From positions 372,001 through 436,000 of the forward strand of contig JADNRV010000003.1 in assembly GCA_015499995.1 (NCBI GenBank): 64,000 nucleotides of DNA, read 5' to 3'. This DNA is from Flammula alnicola. Lineage: Eukaryota > Basidiomycota > Agaricomycetes > Agaricales > Strophariaceae. Below are positions 11,509 to 22,665 of the stretch, piece by piece. Position 1 is the stretch's first letter. Each line of letters starts with the position of its first letter. The notes below the pieces were generated by a model that was given only the letters and a program-made list of their open reading frames with translations, ran no database searches and was not told the DNA's origin. A program made the position numbers and the translations under genes.

Positions 11509-12863
11509 ATGAGCGACTATCCAGTACCTCCCCCAGCCTACGGTCCAGATGGATCTCAACAGAAGCCAAAATATTACCAGTCTGTTAACGATGACTCTCG
11601 TGAGCCCTTGTTGGCAAGTTCTCATCGAGGGCCTGGTGGGGGCATCTACGATCAACCGGCCCCGGGCAACGTCCCTGACGATTTCCTGGTACGAGAATCA
11701 TGTTCCTTCGTACTGTGACCTGAGTGTCAAACTTCTCATATTATCGCAGTATGGAGTTACAGTCTCTGAGAGCTCTCCGGAGATCCGAAACGCGTTCATT
11801 CGTAAACTCTACACAATCCTTCGTAAGTCAAACCCGCAGCACCTTTCGAAGATCAGCTGTAGTCTCACTTTCACTCGTCACAGTTTGCCAAATAGTAGGC
11901 ACATAGAGTCATCGCGACTGCAATTATCTTACCACAGCTTTAGGGTGCAACAACTATCATTGGGAGCATCATCTACGCTTCGCCTTCAGTCGTATTTTGG
12001 GTTGTAACACAGTACGTGTCGCTCCAATAATATTATATACATTTTCCGCTTACACTTTTTATCAGCACCTGGGCATTTTATATCCCTCTTTTTGGCACTC
12101 TGATCAACCTTTTCCTTCTGTACTGGAAGCGCCACACTCACCCATGGAACCTTGTCCTCCTGTCCACGTTCACCGCTTTAGAAGCTTTCACTCTCGGTAT
12201 CGCTATTTCATTCTACCCGAATGTCCTCGTACTTCAGGCGTTGTACGTCGTTGTATATCGTTACGTTATTGATTATTTTGTACTCACCCTCTATCTAGGC
12301 TCATCACAACTGGTGTCTTCCTTGGGTTGACTTTGTTCACCTTCCAATCGAAGGTTTATTGTCCCATGATATTGGCTTCTATTGTCACTTACATCAACAT
12401 CCTTAGTATGATTTCTCCGGGATGGGCCCCTTCCTCTTCGGCAGCTTGATTGCTCTTTGTACGTCCCCGTAATCTCGCTTCTGCTCGGCCAATCTGATTC
12501 CTTGTACTTCTATAGGTGTGACGGGTTTTGTTGGCATTTTCCTTCCTTTCAGCCGCACCATGGACATCATCATTGCAATTGGAGGCTGCCTCATCTTCAG
12601 CGGCTACATCGTCTATGACACATACCTTATTAACAAGCGTCTGTCGCCTGATGAGTATATCATGGGCGCAATCAGCCTTTACCTTGAGTGAGCATTTTTA
12701 TTTTTGCACACATACCATTCCCATTAAATCTTTTCTTCGTCGCTTTTCCGTAGCTTCATCAATCTCTGTGAGTATTGAAATTCTCAAATCGCAGCAGTTT
12801 GCTTATGGCCTCTTTGCAGTCCTCAATATCCTCCGTCTCCTCAGTGATCTCCAAGACCGCTGA
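11509..12863 (+). CDS. BXI1: Bax inhibitor-1/lifeguard (TMBIM) family membrane protein
   Basis: A seven-span membrane protein of the BI-1/TMBIM family (yeast Bxi1/Ybh3 type), located in ER, vacuole or mitochondrial membranes and linked to calcium and stress-induced death. There are ten exons: 11509-11688, 11750-11822, 11884-11894, 11944-12011, 12066-12242, 12299-12353, 12407-12458, 12516-12687, 12755-12768 and 12820-12863; 281 residues. The cytosolic N-terminus is Pro/Tyr-rich (YPVPPPAYGPDG). Family landmarks are PEIRNAFIRKLYTILL, GATTIIGSIIYASPSV, LGLTLFTFQSKYDFSGMG, LPFSRTMDIIIAIGGCLIFS and GYIVYDTYLINKRLSPDEY, with the ending FLNILRLLSDLQDR. Exons of 11 and 14 nt are required to keep phase and conserved residues. 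The intron at 12354-12406 is read as GTTTAT..TTAG because this recreates the family sequence SKYDFSG. Confidence 0.93.
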
Positions 12864-13108
12864 ACGTTGAACTGTCTGATAGCGGACCAAACTCTGATTT
12901 AATCAGTAACGGGTTTCTGTTGGAGCTTGTTTTTATTTCATAATGCTATGACATTGTCTCGAGCTTCAACTGAACCTTTGTATCTATGTTTATGGCCAAT
13001 TTCCATCGCGTAGTTTGTCGCCACACTGTTGGGATTTGAGATCTTGAAATCTGAAGACTAGGTTCACTTCTACGGCAACTTCCTGTCGATTGCATTTATT
13101 TTGGCAGT

Positions 13109-14937
13109 CTACTTCGCTTTAAAGAGGTAGTGGCCAACACCCCATCTACGTTGAAAGTTGAGTCAGAGAGACAACTTTCATCAGGAAGGATTACGTACTG
13201 ATCTCCTCCGTCCATCCTGAACAATTCTGAGCAGGCCATGTAGAAAACTCGGAACCTGAAACCATCAGATCAGTTTCGGCTCAGTACTGACATGATGGGG
13301 ATTGTCTTCATTGACTGAAAGACATACCTGTGATATGCTTTCCTTCCTTCGATCGCCGGTTGGCCTTTGTCTATGGCGTCTTTTTCAAGCTCTTTGATGC
13401 CTTCTAAGGTGTTGGAAGAAAATGTAGATGAGACGAAATGTGCGCTGTATGAAATTGACATGGACGTACTCTTCCCATTTTTGTCTTGCGTTCTCAACCA
13501 GTCTTCACATGTCCGAGAATAGTGTGTTCCAGGCAGATACCAGCTTCGAACAAGCGTCAAATCTGATTGAAAATATAGCTATCATGGGGTTTTCAGCATT
13601 TAACTAATCAGCCATCCAGGTTGCACTCACGAAAAGGTCATGAGAGGGCATCGTTCCTCCTTTATTCATTTTAGGTGCGTTAATTTGAGGTCAATAACAA
13701 TAGGGAACATACCGGAGAAGAAATTCTTCGCCATCCACCCATCGTCTTCAACGAAATGATATGGCGTAGTTCTGTGACAGAATATGTGTATGAATAATAA
13801 TGACTCGTCTGACTCTTCGGATTGTTCAGTCTTCGTGGATGAGCCATTTTCCTGCTCTACTTGGCTACCTTTGTCGCTTTTGGGTCGAAGCCATGTCGAT
13901 ACTTTCTTGAAGAGGGCCTGATAATTCTTCATGTGCTCAAACATCTAACGTAACGGTTAGTTACTAATTTATCATAATAATACTCTGCGTCTTAACCTCG
14001 ATGGTTAATATTCTGTCAAACCTTTGGAACAAAATAGGTTATTACATTAGTAAAATGCCTTTTAAAAGGTAAGAAGAGCAGAATTCACCGTTTCGAATTA
14101 TCAAAATCAAAAGTGTTGACATCTGCAGTGATGATCTGCACCCAAAAATCAAGAAATAACATGACTCATGGACATAATAAACCTACGTACCTCAACGTTG
14201 TTTAGTCCTCGCATTTTTGCAGTAGCGTCAATGTGCTGTTTTTGGGTCGAGGAGTTTGATAAACCAGTGATACGCGAGTTCGGATATTTCTGCAATGCAT
14301 CAACTTCAGCCACTAAGAAATACTGATATATGCGTGGCATATCACCTTTGCAAGAAATAATGACAAACTCCCCCACCCTGTAGAAACTTAAGCCATAAAA
14401 TCCTTTGGTTGAGAATGAAAAGCACTCGTACCACAGCCCAGGTCAAGTATGTCAAGCCCATCTCTCAACTGCGCCTTAGTGCAGTAGCTCTCCAGCATGA
14501 GCTCCTCCGCTTCTGCAAGCGTTTCTCGTCCGGTCGGATAGAGACACGCAGAATATTTTCCATAGGGACCAAGCGTAGACAGGATAAACTCCGTTGAGAC
14601 CTGGGTAGCAGGGTTCGTCAGCGTCTCAACCACCTCGACTACGGACTTACCTCATAATGTTGCTCGTTGGCCTTCTCGGGCATGTCAGCAATGGTCCCGC
14701 GACTACGAACGTCTTCAATCCACTTCATTTTCGCAGCATGGTTCGCTTCCATGGAGCCAGCATTGATCTCGCGCAGACGCTGGCGCAACAATAAGCGTAT
14801 AGCCCCTCGGAGAATGAAATCTGGGACAAGACCCTAGGTAGAAGTCAATGTTATTAGGAGGTTTCTCGAGCCTCAAAAACATTTCGCCCAAATACCCTAT
14901 CGAGAAGGTCATATCCGATTTGCAGAATAGAATTCAT
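13109..14937 (-). CDS. SAM-dependent methyltransferase, CFA-synthase/coclaurine N-methyltransferase-like
   Basis: A class I methyltransferase of the cyclopropane-fatty-acyl-phospholipid-synthase-like group. Twelve exons: 14896-14937, 14651-14833, 14432-14600, 14346-14377, 14191-14289, 14089-14135, 13997-14021, 13713-13944, 13631-13659, 13328-13578, 13199-13255 and 13109-13145; 400 residues. The SAM-binding glycine loop is LDILDLGCGWGSLS (about residues 115-128). Later motifs are IITADVNTFDF, RFDRILTIEMFEHMKNY, GGTMPSHDLFLYFQSDL, HYSRTCEDWL and the C-terminal WGVGHYLFK, all characteristic of the fungal/plant CNMT-like subgroup. A charged Ser/Glu/Lys-rich insert (SDKGSQVEQENGSSTKTEQ and on) interrupts the fold after VSTWLRPK. 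The acceptor (a lipid or a small amine) cannot be inferred. It lies 222 bp downstream of MDM31 on the same strand. Confidence 0.9.
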
Positions 14938-15159
14938 GGAAGATGGGTGTAAAGAAGAGGGAAAAGGAGGGGTTTGATGAGGGTCTCTGGGAACTTATTT
15001 ATGTCATCGTCGGACCCAACGGCGTTGTAATTATCTGTGCTACGCGACAGAGAAGAGCTAATGGCGCGGAGGTAAGTAACGGTCGTCAGCTCGAAGGGCT
15101 GATGATCGCCGATCGGGTCCCGGCCCCGTTTTGGAAATACTGCCGAAAATAGGTGTGAA

Positions 15160-17766
15160 CTACATTTCAGGGACTATTGGAATAGCTTCATACAGCCCAG
15201 CTTGCATTTGTGAGTTCACATACACCTCCTTCAAATGCGCAGACATTGGATCTGTCATCGTTCGCAATGCCGACATCACCGCGCTTGCTGTCCTTTGAAG
15301 ACTCCACAAACTGACGGCCTTCATGCGTTGTCTGTTCATGGTGGATTGAGAGACATGGTAGGCCATGGCATCGTAAGTCTACGGATGATGTATTCAGTAG
15401 AGAAACAAGATTGGAAAATGGGTTTTTTAACCTTGAGGGAAATCTCGTCCATAAGCCCAGCTAGAAAAGGGTGAGTTCATACACAATTCTACTTTGAGAT
15501 GACCTTTGCTTACTTTCCCACATCTGGGGAAGCAAAGAAGAGATGTCAGTTATGCCGCGCTTTAGCGGTAAGAAACGACGTACTGTCCATGCACCGTCGA
15601 AATCACTGAGATCCTTTATAATCCGACAATGTATGGGAACCAAAGTACGATTTGCGCTGCAAAGGATAATTCAATGTCGGTTTCTATAGTCAGAAAAAAA
15701 GGAGACAACTCACTTCATGAAAGCGACAATTGGCCTAATGAGGGCATAATTTACATATGACAAGTCTGAAGGGAAGATTGGGACTGCCGCCTTCAAATCC
15801 CTGAACCTCAGATCAATATCAATCACCACCTTTGGCTTGAAATCCCCTTCCCTCTCCTCTTCATCTTGCTCTTCTGGAACGGTCAACGCTGGCTTGGCGA
15901 GCTCTCTCTGACCTGGGATACGCGTAGTATCTGGGCTGCCCGAAAATGAGGTCGATATAGCATCTGCAATTTCCCCAAGAATGGCATTGAACGGAAGACC
16001 GTCGTTAGGGTCACGAGGAAACTTGATGTCAAGCACTGCATCGACTTTGCCAGAAGTGATCCATGAAATAGGACCTTCCATTGTCGTTGAGTTCTGGAGA
16101 TGATCAATGTTGACACCGTCAATACGGATCCGTGACTGATGAAATTGAGGCGTAAATCAAGAGACAACAACGATCAGAAATAAAATTACGTACCATTCGC
16201 GCCCAATCACCATCTTTGAGGTCTTTCTCATTCGTTCGGCCAATGCTTTGTGGTTTGTGCAAGCTGAACAGGCAGTTATCGAACTGGCCTACCACATTTT
16301 CTGCGCATAAGAAGTCGTAAAATAGCCATCGCTTGCGGAATAAGCGGATATCGGCTCGGAAGATGGATGCCGTATAAGGCCTGAAATCACCTGGCTGGTA
16401 TACTGTAACAAGAACATCCTCGAGTTGAAGGCTTTCAAGTTCAAAGTCACCAACCTGGGCGACGTGACGAAACAATGACGGGTCGAGGGGATTTTCTGGG
16501 TCCCAGAAGACATTCTGTCGATCTGCATTGTGTATATACAATTAGTCAATGCCCTATCAAGATTTTTGAAGACCAACGTACCGACAACGCCTCTGACACC
16601 TCTCACGACAGCATCTTCCACAAGACCCTTTCCGTCCAACCATCTTTTCAGAGAAAGAGTGACATCGACCGAATCGACGTTCAAGTCAAACATCGTATAA
16701 TTGGTGTCTTCGTTTTGCAGGGAAAGATTAGAAAGATCATCCTCCTCTTCTCCGACCCTGTGGTAGGCAGGGTGGTTACTGACATCATATCCAACGGCAG
16801 CCAGATGCCCAGTGTTTACGGCCCGCTTGTTCTTGGGCTGAGATTCAGATGGGCGGCGCGAAACATAAACATTCTTGAAGGACAGGCGAGAATCCTTCCA
16901 TTTCGGCACAATGGCAGATTCAAAGATGATGGTGATACCCGTCTCGGAAGTAAGATAATCGCTAATGGCACGCGCGACATAATCTATGCCCTTAATCGTC
17001 AGCTACTGCGAGTTGATCCAGCGATTGAGTATCTTACGTTGGAGTCGTAGGCTATTAGCCGTCGAGAATATCACGGAAAAGAACGTAGTGCTGTATAATA
17101 TAAATGGTCAGGATGATGGAACTAAATATGGAAAAGAGAAAAAACACACGTTCCGATCAAGATCCATAACGTCTGGCTCATGAGGAACCATGTTATCAAC
17201 GCAGAAATATCATCAGCGTTGAATTTGCGAAATCCTCTGACAGTGAACCACTTGAATCGGATGCGCAGCCGCTGCCAGAATCCAGTGGCGACATTGAGGA
17301 AGTCCTCTCGTGTTGGCCTATGCGGATGTGGTAGTGACAATGCAAGTCGTTGGAAGAAGCGGGAGTAATTTTCATGGTCGCGTGCGTGGGGAAATTGAGG
17401 CTCTGAACCAGTGGCTTCCTCTGGTGGATGCGATTTGGAATCTTCTGGAGGCTTGGAGCTGGTGTTTTTCTCTTGTGGGGGATTTTCAGGCACGTGGTTG
17501 GTGGTCGCGAATGTCCTCACCAATGTTGGAGGCAAGAGAGGACCTGAGGGTATTGCCCGAAGTACTCGCGAAGAACCAACAGGGAACGTTGTCATTCTCG
17601 TATAACCATAAGCACGTCTGGATTGAATGTCTCGAGACGGAGAAACGATGTGATCTTGCTGCCTGAAAAAATTTCGGATAGCGCTGTATCTGTCCAGCGC
17701 GGCAACATTGACGGAATTCGAATGAAGCTGTCGACCGAGACTGCGTGAAGCAAATGACGACAGCAT
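15160..17766 (-). CDS. MDM31: mitochondrial inner-membrane protein Mdm31/Mdm32 family
   Basis: The family controls mitochondrial shape, distribution and lipid (cardiolipin/PE) homeostasis in the inner membrane. Nine exons: 17150-17766, 17038-17090, 16582-16983, 16194-16522, 15714-16135, 15584-15656, 15514-15523, 15432-15460 and 15160-15378; 717 residues. The first ~90 residues form a basic, Ser/Arg-rich presequence. A transmembrane segment lies at about 190-215 (LITWFLMSQTLWILIGTTTF). Family motifs are YVARAISDYLTSETGITIIF, VPKWKDSRLSFKNVYVSRRP, FWDPENPLDPSLFRHVAQ, VVIDIDLRFRDLKAAVPIF, SYVNYALIRPIVAFM and MDEISLKTYDAMAYHVSQ. A 10-nt exon (15514-15523) encodes MWE+. A CACGTG box lies 160 bp upstream of the start (17926-17931). 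Choice between the Mdm31 and Mdm32 names rests on general similarity. Confidence 0.93.
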
Positions 17767-18224
17767 TCAAAGATGAGGCAGTGTGCTTTCACTGGGTCTT
17801 CAGCGCTTCAGCCGTTGGAATGGGCAACACAGCCCAAGGGTGCGGATGGACGCAGGGGAAGAGGTGAAGAATGTCAGCACCGGCATCCAAATGGACGTCA
17901 TGAAAACATCCCATCATTCCGAGCTCACGTGCTTGAATGGGTTTCGACAACTCCGCAGAACTCCGCTCGTCCTCTCTTTCGATTTTTGTCAAGAAGGAAA
18001 CCTAACCATTTTTATTTTCTTCGAACATATCGCCAGGATACAAGCATACCGTAAACCTGCCCGATGTGGTGTTGCGAGAATCGAATATGTACATGATGTG
18101 AGTTGGATGTGAGTCCAAAAAATGAACCAAGTATACAAATTCAATATATAATGCGATGGCAATGATTGATATGATAGATTTAAACAGGGTTTGCGTCGCC
18201 CAATCAAGTTCAAGCCACCTCAAC
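17767..18224. other. intergenic region upstream of MDM31
   Basis: Promoter side of MDM31 and terminator side of the next minus-strand gene. It holds one CACGTG hexamer at 17926-17931 and is AT-rich towards 18200. Nothing else was seen. Confidence 0.5.
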
Positions 18225-18906
18225 CTAAATCTCGGCCTTCCATTTTTCTCGTTGCAGATCAATAAGATTGCAGAACCTGTGGCCACCCATTACATAAACC
18301 TGACTCGGAGGAAGATCTAAACTCTACGCACCTTTCTGCTAGTCGGAACAATTTGCATCTCTGGCATCGCAGCAAACCTTTGCGAGCGCATCCGCACTTT
18401 GCATATTCTTCGGCATATTGGGAGAGATCGCCTTCTTTCGGTAAAGTGAGCTTTGGAGGTGGGATCTTAACGGGCTTCTTCGACTTTTTTTCGGTGACAA
18501 TTGCTGCTTGCACAACCCTAGCATCCCTCTTGACCCTACCAATTTCCGTAATCGTGGGTCTTTTCGAAGGAGCAATGCTTCGGAGGGGCTCCACCACTGG
18601 CCGTTGTACGACTTTCGGAGGTTCTGGGTCCTCAACTGTGGCATCGGATGCGAGTTCACTCGCAGGTCTTGCCGTTTTGACCTTGTGAGAGAAGACAGAT
18701 GGACCTTGAGTAACGCCCTTAGGATGCGCCGTTTCCTTGCGTTTTGTGCGTATCACGATTTTGTTACGTGAACTAACAGCGATGGATGTCATATGGAACA
18801 TATGGTCACAAGATGGTGCCACTCACCTCAAATCCAAGTTGATACCTTCTGGCTCAAGCCCCAGGGCGTTTGTATGGGAGATCATTTCGTTGATGGTAGG
18901 AATCAT
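18225..18906 (-). CDS. small basic protein with C-terminal Cys motif (unknown)
   Basis: I do not recognise this protein. Three exons (18827-18906, 18332-18772 and 18225-18276) with phase-2 junctions give 190 residues. The start at 18906 was chosen because the first exon MIPTINEMISHTNALGLEP joins in phase, through a GTGAGT..TTAG intron, to SSRNKIVIRTKRK. The middle is Pro/Lys-rich and probably disordered. Near the end lies CGCARKGLLRCQRCKLF, with cysteines spaced C-x-C-x7-C-x2-C, which could bind zinc. It is followed by a helical tail (NLIDLQREKWKAEI). Without the second intron the frame would instead stop at 18259. Confidence 0.6.
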
Positions 18907-20939
18907 ATTCTATCTCCCTGATATTTATATGCTGAATGCCACGCGTTAGTTTTTCAAATAAGGGCACAAAAAGCGGGTGCTGGTCACGATTAGGGCACGG
19001 ATCGCACCACGTTGTAGGGTTTAGGTACTTCTTCAGGCTCGCTTTTCTCCACTAGAAGATTGAGGCTAGTCAAAAACTATGAGGAGAATGGAGATTTTGA
19101 AAAGGTATATGGTGGAAAAGAGTTGCATGCATTGGTGGAGCGAGATTTATACAGTTTCTGGCGAGTTATATGGGCCCATGCAGGTCATTGATGGGGCTGG
19201 AGAAGACAAAAGGAGATAAAAGCAATGCGAACTTCAACTTGGAACGTTTTGTCGATAGTCACGAGAATGTGACCTAACGCGATTTCCTCGTCACATCTGT
19301 TAGTACATAGATCCGCGACGACGCGAGGTGCCGATGGGCTGGTAAGTAAGTGTGCAACGGACGACTTTAGAGAACTTCTTATGCACTTCCGTGACATATT
19401 CTCTATCTGACGGACACCAAAATCGCTGTGCTTTCATAATATTCACTCATGTTCCGACCTCTACATCCTTCTTGAACCTCCTGCCGCGGTGACTCCGAGT
19501 CGGAATTGCGACCCCGTTTACCGTACAGTAATGGCCGTATGTAACCCTGCGCTGCACCCTATTTCCCAGATCAGTCTCTTGCGTTAATTCACGGAGTCAA
19601 GTAGCAAACATAAAGAGCCGCCTCTTGATTTAAGGGTCAGTGCTTCGTTTCTTCCCTGAGCCAAATCAATCATTAATATACTGTATATCATATCTAGCGA
19701 TACACAGAATTCTTCAGCTACGGAGCATTCTGTTAGTCTTGAAACTTTGAAGCGCTTAATACGCAGCCCGAGCTCTACGCACATATGTACCGAATTGGTA
19801 GGATGGCCAATTTCGATTGTGATCTGCATCCGAGTCCGGAGTCTTCTATTTTTAGGTCATTTGTAGACACTGTCAGACGCCGAGAGTCGGTCAGATTACC
19901 GCCTTCAATCTGAAACCACCACCAAATCTGTGTCTCTGGCAGTAGTAGCTCGCTCTTTTTGCCGCGTGCTCTTCACTCCTATCTATCTGGTGCTTCATGC
20001 ACTTGCTACGGATTTCTCCTTTTGACAAGGTCTTTTCTCTGTAGCACTGGCGAACAAAATCAGGTTACTGGGAATCAGCGCCAGCGGAATGGTCGTAGGT
20101 AATTTTTTCCACGAATTTACTGAGAAAACGACTACGACTAATGTACCGCCAAGGAACTTCAGTGACGAAGGAAGCAGGGAGAACAGAAGAGGTGTACTCT
20201 AGAGACGCTTCTCGATCATCCAGACCTGCGCCGTATTCTATATGCAGCGGATGCAACCGCACTGTAATTACTCCGCTATACGACAATATCACGAAGACGA
20301 CCTGGCACTTCGAATGTTATTTCGGCGGAGAAAAAGAAGACCAGGGCGAAGATGCTAAACCGGCGACGATTACTTGAAGGGAATTTCTGTTCACTTTGGA
20401 ATTAGCGTATGCACTTCACGACTCTTGTACATCACGGACAATTAGACGGCATTCAGTTTGCATTAAACAAGGGCATAATATGCAGAATATAAACAGGAAG
20501 GTACTAGTAAATCACACTACCTCGTCTTAAATAATAATAACGCGCATACATACAGTCAGATAATACAGAATCCTTTCTCGCGAACAAAAGATCAAGTAGA
20601 CCTTTATCCGAAGAAGCCCCAAAAATTTACGGTTAACAGCTTCACGAGACTCCTTGACTCCTTGTAACACCGAGTGGCCGGGGCGTATGGCGCGTCCGCG
20701 TCGAGAGGCATCAAGATGAATCGGCAGCCTCGTGAATGCGTGCGATTGGGGAAACCAACATAGCATTTTCAGAACCCAAGGGAAAAAATGGAAGAATGTA
20801 ATCAACCTCAAAACTTCTACTAAATATACTCTCAAAAGGATTGTATTCTAATTTATAAACCGATCAAAAAAAACATGCGGATTATTCCAAAGCCAACTTT
20901 ACACAATTTTGACTCGAGTAAGCGACACAAAGATATAAT
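18907..20939. other. 2-kb non-coding stretch
   Basis: Only short frames without family resemblance were seen (for example 20141-20377 plus and 20527-20835 minus). I see no repeat, RNA gene or transposon end. Confidence 0.45.
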
Positions 20940-21812
20940 TTAGACGGCATTGAATTTGATCGCTGAGACCTCCCGAATGAGCCCGAGAGCTTTTGGAATT
21001 TCAAGCAAGTAGGAACCCGCTGTGTAAGTTGCAGCAAGTAAGAGTCCTGAGGTTCAAATGCATTAGCCTCAGGTTTACCGCTTGTATCCTTATAGCTAGG
21101 ACTAACCGATTGCGAAGATACTGCCCACTCTGGTCGGTATATTATTTCGCTAGATCGACGTCGTTAAACATGTCGGCATCCAGCAATGAACCGCGAAGAT
21201 TGCGCACCTTTTGAGGATCACCCGTGATATATCCACGAGTGTACGAGATGCGGGAGAGAGTCCAAATGGTGCAGGCGGATGCAGAGAAGACTGGGAAGCT
21301 AATTCCACCCAAGATAGTGCTGGTAAAGTCAATGAACATAAATAAGGGCACATGTTGTAGGTTGAGGAGAGAGAAAGGCATACACCACATATACAATAGG
21401 GATATACTCCAGTGTGTTTTGATGAGCACCTAGTGGCAAAAGTTATGACAAGAAAGATGATGATACACTCCATCAAACTCGTACGTTGGGCACAATTGAA
21501 CAAATGGGCATCCTTTGATCCCTCTAGTTGCGTTTTATCGGCATATACTAGGATCAAAGGCGGGGAGAGTCAGTTTATTCGATATAGGTTGAGATGACAC
21601 GTTCTAGTACCTTGAGGGTAACTGATATTCGCGCGTTTGCGGTATTTGTTGACCATCACATTTTGGCCAAGCAGGAGGAACACGGTGGAAAGAAGAGCTG
21701 GGGCCAAATATTGAAAGCTTTGGATTTGGGAATACGTTGAGTCGATATCTTACATGACGAGACCCCAGCAATATATAACTCACCCATCAGGAAGTACAAT
21801 GGCGAAAGTCAT
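20940..21812 (-). CDS. microsomal glutathione S-transferase 3-like (MAPEG family)
   Basis: A four-span membrane enzyme of the MAPEG family, MGST3 type, acting in ER or mitochondrial membranes in glutathione-dependent peroxide reduction or conjugation. Seven exons: 21784-21812, 21611-21717, 21485-21547, 21384-21429, 21192-21319, 21107-21127 and 20940-21046; 166 residues, in the family's usual size range. The signature is HLFNCAQRAHQNTLEYIPIV (about residues 58-77), with the conserved Asn/Arg/His cluster, and RISYTRGYITGDPQK. The last span is GSIFAIGLLLAATYTAGS. The 21-nt exon 6 was placed from phase and from homology; its donor (GTTCAT) is weak, so this junction is the least certain. A TGACGTCA palindrome lies 320 bp upstream (22133-22140). 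Confidence 0.88.
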
Positions 21813-22665
21813 TTCGATATGCAGAAGGGCCTGAGAGTTGGGCAGCTTGGGCTCAGAACGAAGTCTAGGATACTCAACAAATCTGCTATATATATGCCCA
21901 AACGCTCCTCCGGACGCGCATGCGAGTACAAGCGGCAGCCAGCCATCACAACCGTAACGTTATGAGATGAATAAGCTCGGATACGCGTCGACGCGGCTTG
22001 GACGCGGCAGTCAAACTGGCAAGTCACCTCAAAGCCACAGGGCCGTAACCTGTGCTCGAGATGGCTCATGTGGATCAGTATCATATCCCACGGTGTCCGA
22101 TCTGAAAATGGCCAATTTGGCCGTTTCTGTCATGACGTCATCGTGTGCCTGTGAACCATGGATACTTATATTGAGAGGGGGCTAATCGACGCGGACTGTG
22201 ATTGCGGTTCTACCAAATGTAAAAGCATCCTGAGGCATGAAAAATTGACTTCAAAAATTGCGAAATACATGATTTTTTGGCCGATTTTCGGCCCCATGTC
22301 TGTACTTTACTTACCGGATCGGACCTATCGTGGGATACTTAGTATCATCCCATTCGGGAAAACTCCTTAGACACGATGACAGCCGCGCATATCTGAGTCC
22401 TGACTTGGTCCTGACCATCATCTGTACATTATCTCGACTAGTACTGTCGTCCCTTGCCTTTTTGCAAGTTCACCTTCACGCCTCCGATTGTCGTCAGGTT
22501 CTTATATTCAGGCGGAGGAATCTCAGCATTGACGGCTACCTGAAGCTTCAGTAGCCCACTCATAAGGCGTGTCCACCAGCGTTGTTTTGCATTCATCTTT
22601 TCAATAAACTTAACCTACGTCTATACTTTCAGCCTTCGCCGAGTCTTTGCATCAACATAGCAATT
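21813..22665. other. divergent promoter region between MGST3-like and the disordered coiled-coil gene
   Basis: An 853-bp head-to-head gap. It contains a perfect CRE-type palindrome (22133-22140) and a short inverted repeat, GGCCGATTTTCGGCC, at 22279-22293. No coding potential is evident. Confidence 0.5.
22133..22140. promoter_or_regulatory. CRE/ATF-type palindrome TGACGTCA
   Basis: A perfect 8-bp match to the bZIP (CREB/ATF, fungal Atf1) consensus, located between two divergent genes, 320 bp upstream of the glutathione S-transferase-like start. A stress-response role is inferred, not shown. Confidence 0.4.

Noticed and set aside
20141..20377. Plus-strand 78-codon frame with C-x2-C
   Set aside because: The single CSGC pair resembles half a LIM/zinc site, but no partner cysteines follow and no neighbouring exon could be joined.
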